Shown here: in pieces, positions 8,634 through 17,443 of the stretch
Layout of the letters: each line of letters begins with the position of its first letter
Numbering within the stretch: the stretch's first letter is position 1
The notes under the pieces: generated by a model
Database searches by the model: none
Told to the model about the DNA's origin: nothing
Seen by the model: only the letters and a program-made list of their open reading frames with translations
Program-made: the position numbers and the translations under genes
Source: Gammaproteobacteria bacterium
GTDB taxonomy: Bacteria; Pseudomonadota; Gammaproteobacteria; Ga0077536
Assembly: GCA_024234975.1 (NCBI GenBank)
Contig: JACKNH010000009.1
Coordinates: 1 to 64,000, forward strand
Direction: 5' to 3'
DNA length: 64,000 nucleotides

Positions 8634-11600
8634 CTAGAACCGTAAGTCCAGCCCCACGAAGAACCGGCGGCCCAGATGATCGTAGCGATCATCCACGGAC
8701 TCGTTCGCGGCTTGGGGCAACGTGGGCGGACTGTTGACGTTGACGAACCCACCATCCGCGGCATAGTCACCACCATCGAGCGGCGGCGAGGTATCCAGCA
8801 GATTGTCGATACCGGCGCGGATCGTCACAGTGTCGTTGAACTGGTACGAACCGGTCAGCGCGACGACATCATACGATTCGAACACACCCCGGATGCGGGT
8901 GTTGGGGTTTACCGCGTAAGAGGCATCCCGAATCGTCGGATAGTGGTTCCAACGCAGGCTCAGACTGAGCGGACCGTTGAAGTAGTTGAACGTGGTGAAC
9001 ACTTGATACTTGTAACCCGAGCATTGCAGGCCCGGTGAACAGCCATCGGTACCGACATAATCAACCGGATCGACGTCGACAGCGTCCTGGGTGCGGCGAT
9101 CGATCGGAATCGTGAACTGCGAATTGATCGACATGCCACCCGGAATCATGCTCAGACCCAGGTCGTTGAACTCACCGCGCCAGTTGAACTGGATATCCAC
9201 ACCGCTGAACTTCAGCTCGCCACGATTGGTATACGACACCTGTGGCAATGTCAGACGACCATCGAACGGATCGCGGAAGACCAGGGCGCAATCGGCACTG
9301 CTTGCGCTGTTGCTGACAATACACTTGCGCCAGACCTCGTCGGCATCCTCCTGCGCAATCAGATCCTTGATGCGGATGGAGTAGTAGTCGACGGTGACCG
9401 TCATGCCTTCCAGCCACGCGTTATCGAAGGGGGAGCGGATGACCGCGCCGATCGTATACGTGTTGGCCGTTTCCGGCTGGACGTTGACACTGCCGCTGAG
9501 CAAGGTGGTAGTGGCTACCGCACCGGTGGATTGCAGGTTGGGGTCACCGTAGTACTGGGTGGCCGCGGCCTGCGTCATCAACGCACGGCAGAGTGCTTCA
9601 GTTTGCGCAGCGGCGCCGTTCGTCGGGTTGGCGCTGTACGACAGCACGGTATCGCGTGTTGAACACGGATCACCTGACAGCGTCTGACCGGCAATCGTCC
9701 GCCCGAGGAAGAACTCCTGGATGTTCGGCGAACGTGTCGCACGGTTGTAACCGCCACGCAGGCGCATCCACGGCGTCACTGACCAGTCGGCCAGCACCTT
9801 GTACGTGCTGACGCCGCCTGAGGTGTTCCAGTCGGAATAGCGGCCACCGAGTTCGAGGTTCAACTCCTCCATGAACGCGACGTCCTTGACCAGCGGAATC
9901 AGCAACTCGCCGTAGATTTCCCTGGTGTCCATCTTCGCGCCCTTGGTATTTGACTGCGCGGCAAGACCGACCGTCTGGTTGGCGAAGGTCACGAAGTTGT
10001 TCAGATGGTCATTGATGTAGTCGTATTCGTACTCACGGTAGTGCGCACCAATGGCGAATGAAACCGCGCCCGCCGGCAACGTGAACATCTGCTCCAGATC
10101 ACCGGAAAGGTTCACCTCGCCATACATCTGCTTCAGCGTGGAGTTGGTCTGCATGTCGGTGGAAATGGAATCAACGCAATCCTGGCTGGGCACGAAATCT
10201 CGGAACAGCGGCAGTCCGCTGGTGCACAGACCAAGGCCCGAAGTCGTCGGTGACGGACCGGAGCGTTTGAATGCCACGCCGTAGTTCGGTGAAGCGACCA
10301 GTGCGCGGTACTGAATCAGATCCGTCAGGCCGATGGTGTTGGTCACGCCGTCGGACTGGCCGAATGTATATGACGCATCCCATTTCCAGTCATTGGCCAG
10401 GCTGCCTTCAAGACCGGCGGTAATCTGGTAGACCGAGGTACGGGTATTCGCCTGCGAGCGCGGCAGGTAATCCATGACGCGATGAATTTCGACATCGGCG
10501 TTGGGATTGGGCCGGCTCATCAGCAGTGTGCGCAGTTCATCCGGCAGCGGGAACGCCTGGCTGATTTCGCAACCACCCATGGTCGGGCAGTTGAGATCAT
10601 AGGCGCCCCCTGGCAGATATGCGGCATTGGTGCTGCCATCGCCATTCAACGAACTGGGAATACCGTTGGCGGGATCGCCCTGGTAAACGGTGCCGGCAAA
10701 ACCGACCGGGATAATCGCGCCCCAGTTGTTCACCGCGAGGTTGTAACCACCCACAGTGCGCGTCTCGGTATGCGCGAAGTTGGCGCGAAGATACGCGGAG
10801 ACGTTATCGGTGAACTCGTATTCGGCCTTGGCGAACATCGAGTAGCGTTCCAGGGGCACCGTTGTCAGCGTGTCGAGGTTGTTCTCTTCCAGCGTACCGT
10901 CGCCGACGACCTTGCGGAAGACTTCGCCGCTGACCGGATCGATCTCCGGCCCGGGATAGCCTGCATAACGATACAGACCACGCTGACCGGTATCCGAGCC
11001 GAAAGCCTGGCCACCGGTCCACAATGTGCCGTTGCCGTCAGGCGTGCGATTGATGAAGTACTTGGTGGTGGTGCCGGGCGATGAGCATGGCAGACCGTTA
11101 CCGGGGTTGGTGCAGCTCAGCAGGCTGGCGGTCGGGAAGATGCTGGCGATCGCCGCCGTGGTCGGACGGTTGGTGTTACGACCGAAATCGACGTAGGTTT
11201 CGGTAACCACCGCACCGTTGGCCGCACGGCGCATGGGATCTGCAAGGTCTTCCTGAATCCATTCGCGGTTGTAATCGTAGGAGGTACCGCGTTTGGCATA
11301 CTCCAGGCCCATCATCACGTTGCCCTTGCCTTCGGCGAAATCGGTGCCGACCAGGATTGAGGATTGGAACTGATCGCCATCACCTTCTTCGGTCTGGCCC
11401 CAGCGTGAACTGACGTTCATGCCCTGGAAGTCATCCTTGAGAATGAAGTTGACGACGCCGGCCACCGCGTCCGCGCCGTACACGGCCGACGCGCCACCGG
11501 AAATGATTTCCACGCGCTCGATTGCGGCCGATGGAATGCTGTTGGTATCCACTGACAACGTTGCGTTGAACGGCTGCGCACGACGCCCGTCCACCAGCGT

Positions 11601-11993
11601 GAGCGAGCGGAATGAGCCGAGACCACGCAGGTCGATCACCGACGCACCCGGCGTGGTGGTCGCAGTGGCGCCCAACTGACGGCTGTCGAACTCGGTCAGC
11701 GACGGAACGAACTGCGGCAACTGATTCAACACCGATTCAACACCGACCGTGCTGGTGTTCTCGAAGGTCTCGGTGCTGACCGTCACGATCGGGCTGTTGG
11801 CCACATAGTCGGGACGGGCGATGCGGGAACCGGTGACGACGATTTCCTCACCTGTCTGGCCCATCGCCGCCGTTGCAGCCATGGTGGCTCCCGCCAGAAG
11901 CAGGGTTTTCCCTGCGAATGAATGATTGCCGGCCAAGTTGGACCTGACGGCCGATGCCAGCGCTGAAACTTTCCAGCAGGACTGCTCGCGCAT
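8634..11993 (-). CDS. TonB-dependent receptor
   Basis: 1119 residues. Signal peptide near residues 20-48, then the TonB-box-like EEIVVTGSRI, plug domain (SVIDLRGLGSFRSLTLVDGRR, GGASAVYGADAVAGVVNFIL) and a long barrel ending GRRFFVGLDLRF with the terminal aromatic residue expected for outer-membrane insertion. The ATG at 11993 is chosen because GGGGAGA precedes it by about six bases; that sequence lies inside the five extra codons of the upstream ATG at 12008. It imports an unknown substrate using the TonB-ExbBD proton motive force. The divergent CadC-like regulator at 12553 probably controls it. Confidence 0.96.
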   Translation of the reverse strand: MREQSCWKVSALASAVRSNLAGNHSFAGKTLLLAGATMAATAAMGQTGEEIVVTGSRIARPDYVANSPIVTVSTETFENTSTVGVESVLNQLPQFVPSLTEFDSRQLGATATTTPGASVIDLRGLGSFRSLTLVDGRRAQPFNATLSVDTNSIPSAAIERVEIISGGASAVYGADAVAGVVNFILKDDFQGMNVSSRWGQTEEGDGDQFQSSILVGTDFAEGKGNVMMGLEYAKRGTSYDYNREWIQEDLADPMRRAANGAVVTETYVDFGRNTNRPTTAAIASIFPTASLLSCTNPGNGLPCSSPGTTTKYFINRTPDGNGTLWTGGQAFGSDTGQRGLYRYAGYPGPEIDPVSGEVFRKVVGDGTLEENNLDTLTTVPLERYSMFAKAEYEFTDNVSAYLRANFAHTETRTVGGYNLAVNNWGAIIPVGFAGTVYQGDPANGIPSSLNGDGSTNAAYLPGGAYDLNCPTMGGCEISQAFPLPDELRTLLMSRPNPNADVEIHRVMDYLPRSQANTRTSVYQITAGLEGSLANDWKWDASYTFGQSDGVTNTIGLTDLIQYRALVASPNYGVAFKRSGPSPTTSGLGLCTSGLPLFRDFVPSQDCVDSISTDMQTNSTLKQMYGEVNLSGDLEQMFTLPAGAVSFAIGAHYREYEYDYINDHLNNFVTFANQTVGLAAQSNTKGAKMDTREIYGELLIPLVKDVAFMEELNLELGGRYSDWNTSGGVSTYKVLADWSVTPWMRLRGGYNRATRSPNIQEFFLGRTIAGQTLSGDPCSTRDTVLSYSANPTNGAAAQTEALCRALMTQAAATQYYGDPNLQSTGAVATTTLLSGSVNVQPETANTYTIGAVIRSPFDNAWLEGMTVTVDYYSIRIKDLIAQEDADEVWRKCIVSNSASSADCALVFRDPFDGRLTLPQVSYTNRGELKFSGVDIQFNWRGEFNDLGLSMIPGGMSINSQFTIPIDRRTQDAVDVDPVDYVGTDGCSPGLQCSGYKYQVFTTFNYFNGPLSLSLRWNHYPTIRDASYAVNPNTRIRGVFESYDVVALTGSYQFNDTVTIRAGIDNLLDTSPPLDGGDYAADGGFVNVNSPPTLPQAANESVDDRYDHLGRRFFVGLDLRF

Positions 11994-12008
11994 CAAATTT
12001 CTCCCCAT

Positions 12009-12552
12009 TAACTACGCTGTAACGTTTTTTTAATGCGGATGAAACGAGATGAATGTCTGCCAGGATCAGTCCTTCAATCGAAGGACGCTGATAACGTGGT
12101 GCGGTGCTACAACGAACCAACCGTGCCAGCGCTGCCAGGTACACAAGTCAACACGTCCACCCAGATTCCCGGCACGGCTGTCCATTGCCCTGGGAACACT
12201 GAAAACCGTATGGACATCAATGCATCCACTCGCGGTGTTACAGCCTTCCTTTGCTTGTGGCCATGGAATGCCGGGACGTCATGAACGGGAGAGCGGTGCA
12301 GGAAATGTTTTATGACCACATCGCCGGAAACGCCCCGTCCAGGAGCGGCCGGAGCTATATGCCATGGCGTGCGATCGGAGAAATTAGGGCGCGATTAAAG
12401 TTTATTAAAAGTTCTTAAAGCCCGTTAATTGACAACTTTTCGAAAGCCAATATGCTGCTTTTCCAATTGTTTCTTCATTCTGCATAAATACGACAGGCCT
12501 TAGCGATCACCACGGTTGCGTTCACGGCCGGGCGTGGAAGGGCGTCCTAATC
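12009..12552. promoter_or_regulatory. Divergent control region between TonB receptor and CadC-type regulator
   Basis: 544 bases without a convincing gene. The right half (12370-12490) is AT-rich, unlike the surrounding GC-rich DNA, with clustered TTAAAG/TTTATTAAAAG tracts and a TTGACA element. This is the natural place for the receptor promoter and for binding of the divergent winged-helix regulator. No clear long palindrome is seen. Confidence 0.6.
12429..12456 (+). promoter_or_regulatory. Candidate sigma-70 promoter for the CadC-type regulator
   Basis: Perfect -35 TTGACA at 12429-12434, 16-base spacer, and a partial -10 TATGCT at 12451-12456, about 100 bases before the ATG at 12553. The -10 matches four of six consensus bases, so this is a reasonable but untested call. 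Confidence 0.5.
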
Positions 12553-14565
12553 ATGTCAGGGAATTATCACTTTGGCGGGTTCAGACTGGATGCGGATCAG
12601 CGGCTGCTGTTCGATCCTGAAGGTCGACCGCTGAACATCAGCACGCGCGCCTTCGACTGCCTGCTCATATTGATCGAGAACCGTGGCCAGACACTGAGCA
12701 AGAACCGCCTGATGTCCGCCGTGTGGCGCAACCAGATCGTTGAAGAGAACAATCTCAACCAGGCCATCTTCAGCATTCGCAAAGCGCTGGGTGATTCCAA
12801 AGCGGACAGCCAGTTCGTGCGGACAGTGCAAGGCCAGGGCTATTGCTTTACCGCGGAGATCGACAGACCGGTCGCATCCGCGAATGACGCTGCAGGCAAT
12901 CCAGCGCCGGCTGACGCCGCAGTTGATATACCGTGCGCTGAAGGGACGCCCGGCGATCAGCATCCGGCGGTCGATTCGCGCCTGAAACTGCCTGACCACA
13001 CGGTGCGATGGGCCATGGCGATGTCGGCAATGTTGATCGCGCTGCTGGCCGCCGTCATAGGCAGCCAGAACACGATGCCGCCGGCGCAGGCCTCGCTGGA
13101 GGTGGGCGCCCCGGCTGTGTTCAAGCCATCGCAGGTTACGTATCCACCTGTAATCGCGAACTCGATTGCGGTCCTGCCGTTCGCGGTCCTCAATCCGACC
13201 CCGGAAGATGATCTGTTCGCGCTCGGCCTGCACGATGAGCTCACCAATCGCTTGAGCAAGGTCAGCAGCCTGAACGTCATCGCCCGCAGCAGTGTGCTGC
13301 CGATGGCAGAGCGCTATCCATCACCCAACGAGCTTGGCAGGGTGCTGGGTGTCGAATCGGTCATGACAGGCACCGTGTTCGTGGCCGCTGGCAGGGCCAG
13401 AATCAATCTGCAACTCATCGACCCGCTCACCGGCGTGACGCGCTGGTCATCCCGCTACGAATCCGCCACCACCAACCTGCCCGATATCATGACGATTCAG
13501 AGTGATATTGCGCAAAGCGTCGCCAGCACCCTCGAGACGCAGATTCAGCCGGCGGAACAGGACGACATCAGCGCAATTCCAACCCATTCGTTTGACGCCT
13601 ATCGCTACCGGCTTGCCGGAAAATCCGCCTATGCCAATCTCGATTACCCGCAGGCGCTGGCACTGGCCCACCAGGCGCTTGCACTGGACCCTGACTACTA
13701 CGACGCACTGACCCTGCTCGCCAACACCCATATCGTGCTGGTAGGGCGTCCGCTGCCGGGCATGACCAGCGACATGCACTACCGCAAGGCGCGCGACACG
13801 GCGGACCGCATGATCGCCGTGGCGCCGGAGAAGCCCGACGGCTACATCCGCAAGGCACTGGCATTTGCGACCAACAAGCAGTGGACCGAAGCTGTCGCGC
13901 TCTACCGCAAGGCCCGTGACCTGAACGCACCGCTGAGTCAGATGAACATGTTTGCACCGGTCCTGATGTCCGTCGGCGATTTTCCCTCGGCCATCGAAAT
14001 CCTTGATGCCAACCTGCGTTATGACCCGATGAATCTGTTCGGCCGGGGGTTTTTGATGGCGGCATTGGAGGCCGCGGGTGATTCAGCGCGCGCCCGCGCC
14101 GAATACCGTATCGGTGATGAGCTCAAAGCCGTGTGGTCGGGCGATACCTTCAATGTGTTCCTTGCCCTCGGTCGCAGGGAGCCGTTGGAAGACATCGACG
14201 ACATACCGCAGATGAATGTCTCCGTGCGCGATATGTTGAAGCACATCGACGATACGCCGCGGATCGCCGCGGCGATTATCGACCACATGCAGGACACAAC
14301 GGATCTCGCACCGGCCGACATGCTCTACCTGTCGGCCATGGCCGCTTACATCGGCCGGCCTGAACAGGCGCTCGCAATCCTGGAAATCACGCTGCAAGAC
14401 GTCTGGTACAACATCTACTTCGTCTGGTTACCGATCTTCAAGGAAGTCCGGCAGTTGCCGGAGTTCGCGCCGCTGCTGGCCCGGTCCGGCCTGATTGAGT
14501 TCTGGCAGGTCAATGCGTTTCCGGATATCTGCCACCCCACCAGGTCGGGTGTCACCTGCAAGTAG
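12553..14565 (+). CDS. CadC/ToxR-type winged-helix regulator with TolB-like and TPR domains
   Basis: 670 residues. Residues 1-100 form an OmpR-type winged helix (FRLDADQRLLFDPEGRPLNI, FVRTVQGQGYCF) without a receiver. A single membrane helix lies near residue 153-172 (WAMAMSAMLIALLAAVIG). Then comes a periplasmic SIAVLPFAVLNP...LGLHDELTNRLSKV block of the adenylate-cyclase/TolB-like type seen with such regulators, followed by TPR-like helices to the end. This is a membrane-bound one-component activator. It is divergent from the TonB receptor at 8634, so it probably senses receptor-linked substrate or envelope state. Confidence 0.92.
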   Translation: MSGNYHFGGFRLDADQRLLFDPEGRPLNISTRAFDCLLILIENRGQTLSKNRLMSAVWRNQIVEENNLNQAIFSIRKALGDSKADSQFVRTVQGQGYCFTAEIDRPVASANDAAGNPAPADAAVDIPCAEGTPGDQHPAVDSRLKLPDHTVRWAMAMSAMLIALLAAVIGSQNTMPPAQASLEVGAPAVFKPSQVTYPPVIANSIAVLPFAVLNPTPEDDLFALGLHDELTNRLSKVSSLNVIARSSVLPMAERYPSPNELGRVLGVESVMTGTVFVAAGRARINLQLIDPLTGVTRWSSRYESATTNLPDIMTIQSDIAQSVASTLETQIQPAEQDDISAIPTHSFDAYRYRLAGKSAYANLDYPQALALAHQALALDPDYYDALTLLANTHIVLVGRPLPGMTSDMHYRKARDTADRMIAVAPEKPDGYIRKALAFATNKQWTEAVALYRKARDLNAPLSQMNMFAPVLMSVGDFPSAIEILDANLRYDPMNLFGRGFLMAALEAAGDSARARAEYRIGDELKAVWSGDTFNVFLALGRREPLEDIDDIPQMNVSVRDMLKHIDDTPRIAAAIIDHMQDTTDLAPADMLYLSAMAAYIGRPEQALAILEITLQDVWYNIYFVWLPIFKEVRQLPEFAPLLARSGLIEFWQVNAFPDICHPTRSGVTCK

Positions 14566-14594
14566 CCTGCCTGCACTGAGCCAACTTCGCTGAA

Positions 14595-15734
14595 CTACTT
14601 TGCGTAGCTGCTGACCGGCGGCAGGCGCGCACCCGTGGCAGAGGTCGGCGCCGGTTCAGCCACGACCGGCAGCCGCAGCGTACCGATACCATCGATCGTT
14701 GCAACCACCTCTTCGCCGGACTGCAGGAAACGTTGTTCGCCGCGCACGGCCGTGCCCATGCCCACACCGCCGGAAGTGCCGTTGTTGACTACATCGCCCG
14801 GATACAACGTGACTATCGACGAGGCATATTCGATGAGCTCGTAGAGCGAATGAATCATGTCTCCCGCTCTGGCTTCCTGCATCTGCTGACCATTCACACT
14901 GAGGGTCTGCCGCAGTTTCTGCATCGGATCGCCATAGAACTCCTTCGGCACGATCCACGGGCCTTGCGGAGCAAAGGTGTCGTGGCCTTTGCCAACAAAC
15001 CAATCCAGTTGGAACGGCGCACCGCCCGGTGGACGTCCGCCGCGGTCGGAGATATCGAGCGTGACCATGTAGCCGAAGATGTAGTCCTGCGCGTTCGTGG
15101 CGGAAACGTACTTAGCGGCGCGGCCGATCACCGTGCCGAGTTCCACTTCCCAATCCGTGCGATCCCGGCCGTAGGGAATCACGATGGAATCACCGTTGCC
15201 GATGACCGCGCCACGACTCGGTTTCAGGAACAGGTAAGGTACGCCGCGATTGTCGCGTCGCTGACGGCGGGCTTGCGCGATTTCCTCCGGCGTTCCGGTT
15301 TCATTGACGTGGGTATAGAAATTCACTGCCGCATTCAGAATCTTGCCGGGATACATGATGGGCGGCAGCGTTCTGACATCGGCGACCTCATGAATCCAGG
15401 CGGGTTTGGTACGACCGCCGATCCGATCGTTGGCGACCAGATCATTGACGATCTCGTAGATGCGTTTCTTCAGGCCGTATTCATACCGCTCGATCAACTC
15501 CAGCATATCCGCCGGCATGGGCAACGCTGGATACAGCGTACTGCTCTGTAACGCTGCATTCGCGGCTTCGAGCTCGACGATCCAGCGATCACGCAAGACG
15601 ATACCGACCGTCGGCTTGTCCGCAATACCAAAGGTGCCGACCTTGAACGGCTCGGCGATGTCAGGTGTCTGCGCCGCCAATGGCGCAGCCAACGATGCGA
15701 TGGCGGACAGAATGATGAATCGAAGAAATCTCAT
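14595..15734 (-). CDS. Exported fumarylacetoacetate hydrolase-family protein
   Basis: 379 residues. The ATG at 15734 follows GGAGGGGG by two or three bases and gives a Sec signal peptide (MRFLRFIILSAIASLAAPLA, cut near AAQ). The FAH catalytic core is intact: the metal-binding E-x-E in TDWEVELGTVIG, the Asp in TLDISDRGG, and the C-terminal SGEEVVATIDGIGTL block. FAH-fold enzymes hydrolyse C-C bonds or decarboxylate beta-keto acids and are usually cytosolic, so the leader is unusual. It is divergent from the M28-like gene at 15998. Confidence 0.92.
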   Translation of the reverse strand: MRFLRFIILSAIASLAAPLAAQTPDIAEPFKVGTFGIADKPTVGIVLRDRWIVELEAANAALQSSTLYPALPMPADMLELIERYEYGLKKRIYEIVNDLVANDRIGGRTKPAWIHEVADVRTLPPIMYPGKILNAAVNFYTHVNETGTPEEIAQARRQRRDNRGVPYLFLKPSRGAVIGNGDSIVIPYGRDRTDWEVELGTVIGRAAKYVSATNAQDYIFGYMVTLDISDRGGRPPGGAPFQLDWFVGKGHDTFAPQGPWIVPKEFYGDPMQKLRQTLSVNGQQMQEARAGDMIHSLYELIEYASSIVTLYPGDVVNNGTSGGVGMGTAVRGEQRFLQSGEEVVATIDGIGTLRLPVVAEPAPTSATGARLPPVSSYAK

Positions 15735-15997
15735 GGCCCCCTCCAGACGATGACGATGAATTCGCGGTGGTGCGACTAAGCTTCGATTGTGGCCAGCGGC
15801 GCGCCAAAAAACCACTCCCCGGCGGCCGTATTGCGGCAGTTCCAGCGTGCGGCCTGTCCTGTAGCGTTGGCACGCAATACAGGATGCCGGCGGGCGGCGG
15901 ATTCAGGTGTGCAGCATTTCGTGGCTTGCAGCCCGGTTCAAGGAAGTACCGCGCGACGATCTATACTGGCCGCCTTTGCATCGCTTCGGACCCGCTC
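15735..15997. promoter_or_regulatory. Divergent promoter region (FAH gene / M28-like gene)
   Basis: 263 bases between two divergent starts. I see no strong -35/-10 pair or long palindrome. The short open frames crossing it are extensions of the two genes upstream of their better-supported starts. Confidence 0.4.
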
Positions 15998-17308
15998 ATG
16001 AAAGTCACCCGCCGCAAGCTCGTCATGTCCACCGCTGCTGCAATCAGTGCTGCCGTGTGGCGGCCGCGGTTCAGCGTTGCACAATCGGCGTCCGCAGCGA
16101 TGACGGAACGTGTCCACCATGACCTGCAGACCCACGCCGGATTCGGGCTGAAGCATTCCGGCGGCGATGGTGACAACGCCACCGCCGGTTGGGTTGCCAA
16201 CCGACTGCGCAGCGCGGGTTACAACGTGCAGGTAAGCACGTTCGATGCACCTTATTACCTGCAACGGGCCGCATTTGTGGCGAGCGGCGATAACCGTGCC
16301 GCTGTGCTGGCCCAGGCGCCGGTCATCCCCACTGGAGCAGCCGGCATCAGCGCACCGCTGGCATTGGTTGAAGCAATGGATGGTCCGGCGCCGGCAACCA
16401 TCGGCGACTTGCGCGGACGGATAGCGCTGGTCCAGGCGCCGTTCGGCCGCCATGCCGCTTTGTCACCGACACGTGGATTCGGCGCAAGTGTACTTGCCGC
16501 CGCCGATGCGGGCGCTGTTGCGGTCATCATCATCACCACCGGTCCCACGGGTGAGGCCATCGCGCTGAACTGCCCGGAAACCCCGTTCGTCGATGTCCCT
16601 GTGGCGATACTTGCGCCCAAGGACGCCGCGCCGTTCGTTGCCGCCGCACGCGCGGGTGACATCGCTACGCTGGTCACCGATGGCGACCCGCTTACCAAGC
16701 CGTGCATGAATGTCGTCGCCCGCCTGGAACGGGGGCCGGAGTGGATTGCGATATCCACCCCGCGGTCGGGTTGGTTCCATTGCGTTGCCGAGCGCGGCAC
16801 CGGCACTGCCGCGTTCCTGGAAATCGCGGATTGGGCGCGCGACAGATTCCCCGACAAATCCATTTTCCTGATGAACACCGGCGGCCACGAGTACTACTTC
16901 GCCGGCTCGCATCACGCTTTACACGAAGCACCATCGCCGGCGGCAACCCGTGCGTGGATGCATATCGGCGCCACGCTGGCGGCGCGCGACGCCGAGGAAC
17001 GGAACGGCGAATGGGTGATGCTCGATACCGCCGATCCGCAGCGCCGCGTGATGGCCTCGAAAGACGCCGCAGCAGCAGCGGAGCAAGGCTTTCACGGACT
17101 CAGCGGTATGTCACCGCCGGGGCTGGTCCAACCCCAGGCGGGTGAGCTGTCTGCCTTCACCGATCTTGGTTACACGAACGCCTTTGCGGCAATTGGCGTA
17201 CACCGCTGGTTCCACACCCTGGGCGACACACTGGACTGTGTCGATGCCCGACTGGTGGTGCCTGTCATAGAGGCGCATCAACGAACACTGGAGCTGATCC
17301 TGGGCTGA
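15998..17308 (+). CDS. M28-peptidase-like exported protein with degenerate metal site
   Basis: 436 residues starting at ATG 15998. A Tat-like leader is present (KVTRRKLVMSTAAAISAA). The layout is that of M28 aminopeptidases with a PA insert: residues 60-250 hold the PA-like region (IGDLRGRIALVQAPFG), and residues 255 onward the catalytic fold. The usual H-x-D is replaced by TPRSGWFHC, whereas GGHEYYFAGS and the terminal HTLGDTLDCVD remain. Metal binding is therefore doubtful; it may be an inactive or repurposed member. The neighbours are enzymes, not peptide transporters. Confidence 0.85.
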   Translation: MKVTRRKLVMSTAAAISAAVWRPRFSVAQSASAAMTERVHHDLQTHAGFGLKHSGGDGDNATAGWVANRLRSAGYNVQVSTFDAPYYLQRAAFVASGDNRAAVLAQAPVIPTGAAGISAPLALVEAMDGPAPATIGDLRGRIALVQAPFGRHAALSPTRGFGASVLAAADAGAVAVIIITTGPTGEAIALNCPETPFVDVPVAILAPKDAAPFVAAARAGDIATLVTDGDPLTKPCMNVVARLERGPEWIAISTPRSGWFHCVAERGTGTAAFLEIADWARDRFPDKSIFLMNTGGHEYYFAGSHHALHEAPSPAATRAWMHIGATLAARDAEERNGEWVMLDTADPQRRVMASKDAAAAAEQGFHGLSGMSPPGLVQPQAGELSAFTDLGYTNAFAAIGVHRWFHTLGDTLDCVDARLVVPVIEAHQRTLELILG

Positions 17309-17443
17309 CCCGCCCGGTGATGAACACAAGTACGAGGTTGCGGCCCGCGTCCGATTGACTGCTTGGTCGTCTGCGCTCCTCCTGTCGGGTGGCGACCACG
17401 CTTTCCGTTCGATGTCAGACCAGGTGAAGTCGAACTTCGTCAA

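Noticed and set aside
12556..13233. 225-codon open frame opposite the CadC-type regulator
   Set aside because: Antisense shadow of the winged-helix part; no motif and no ribosome site.
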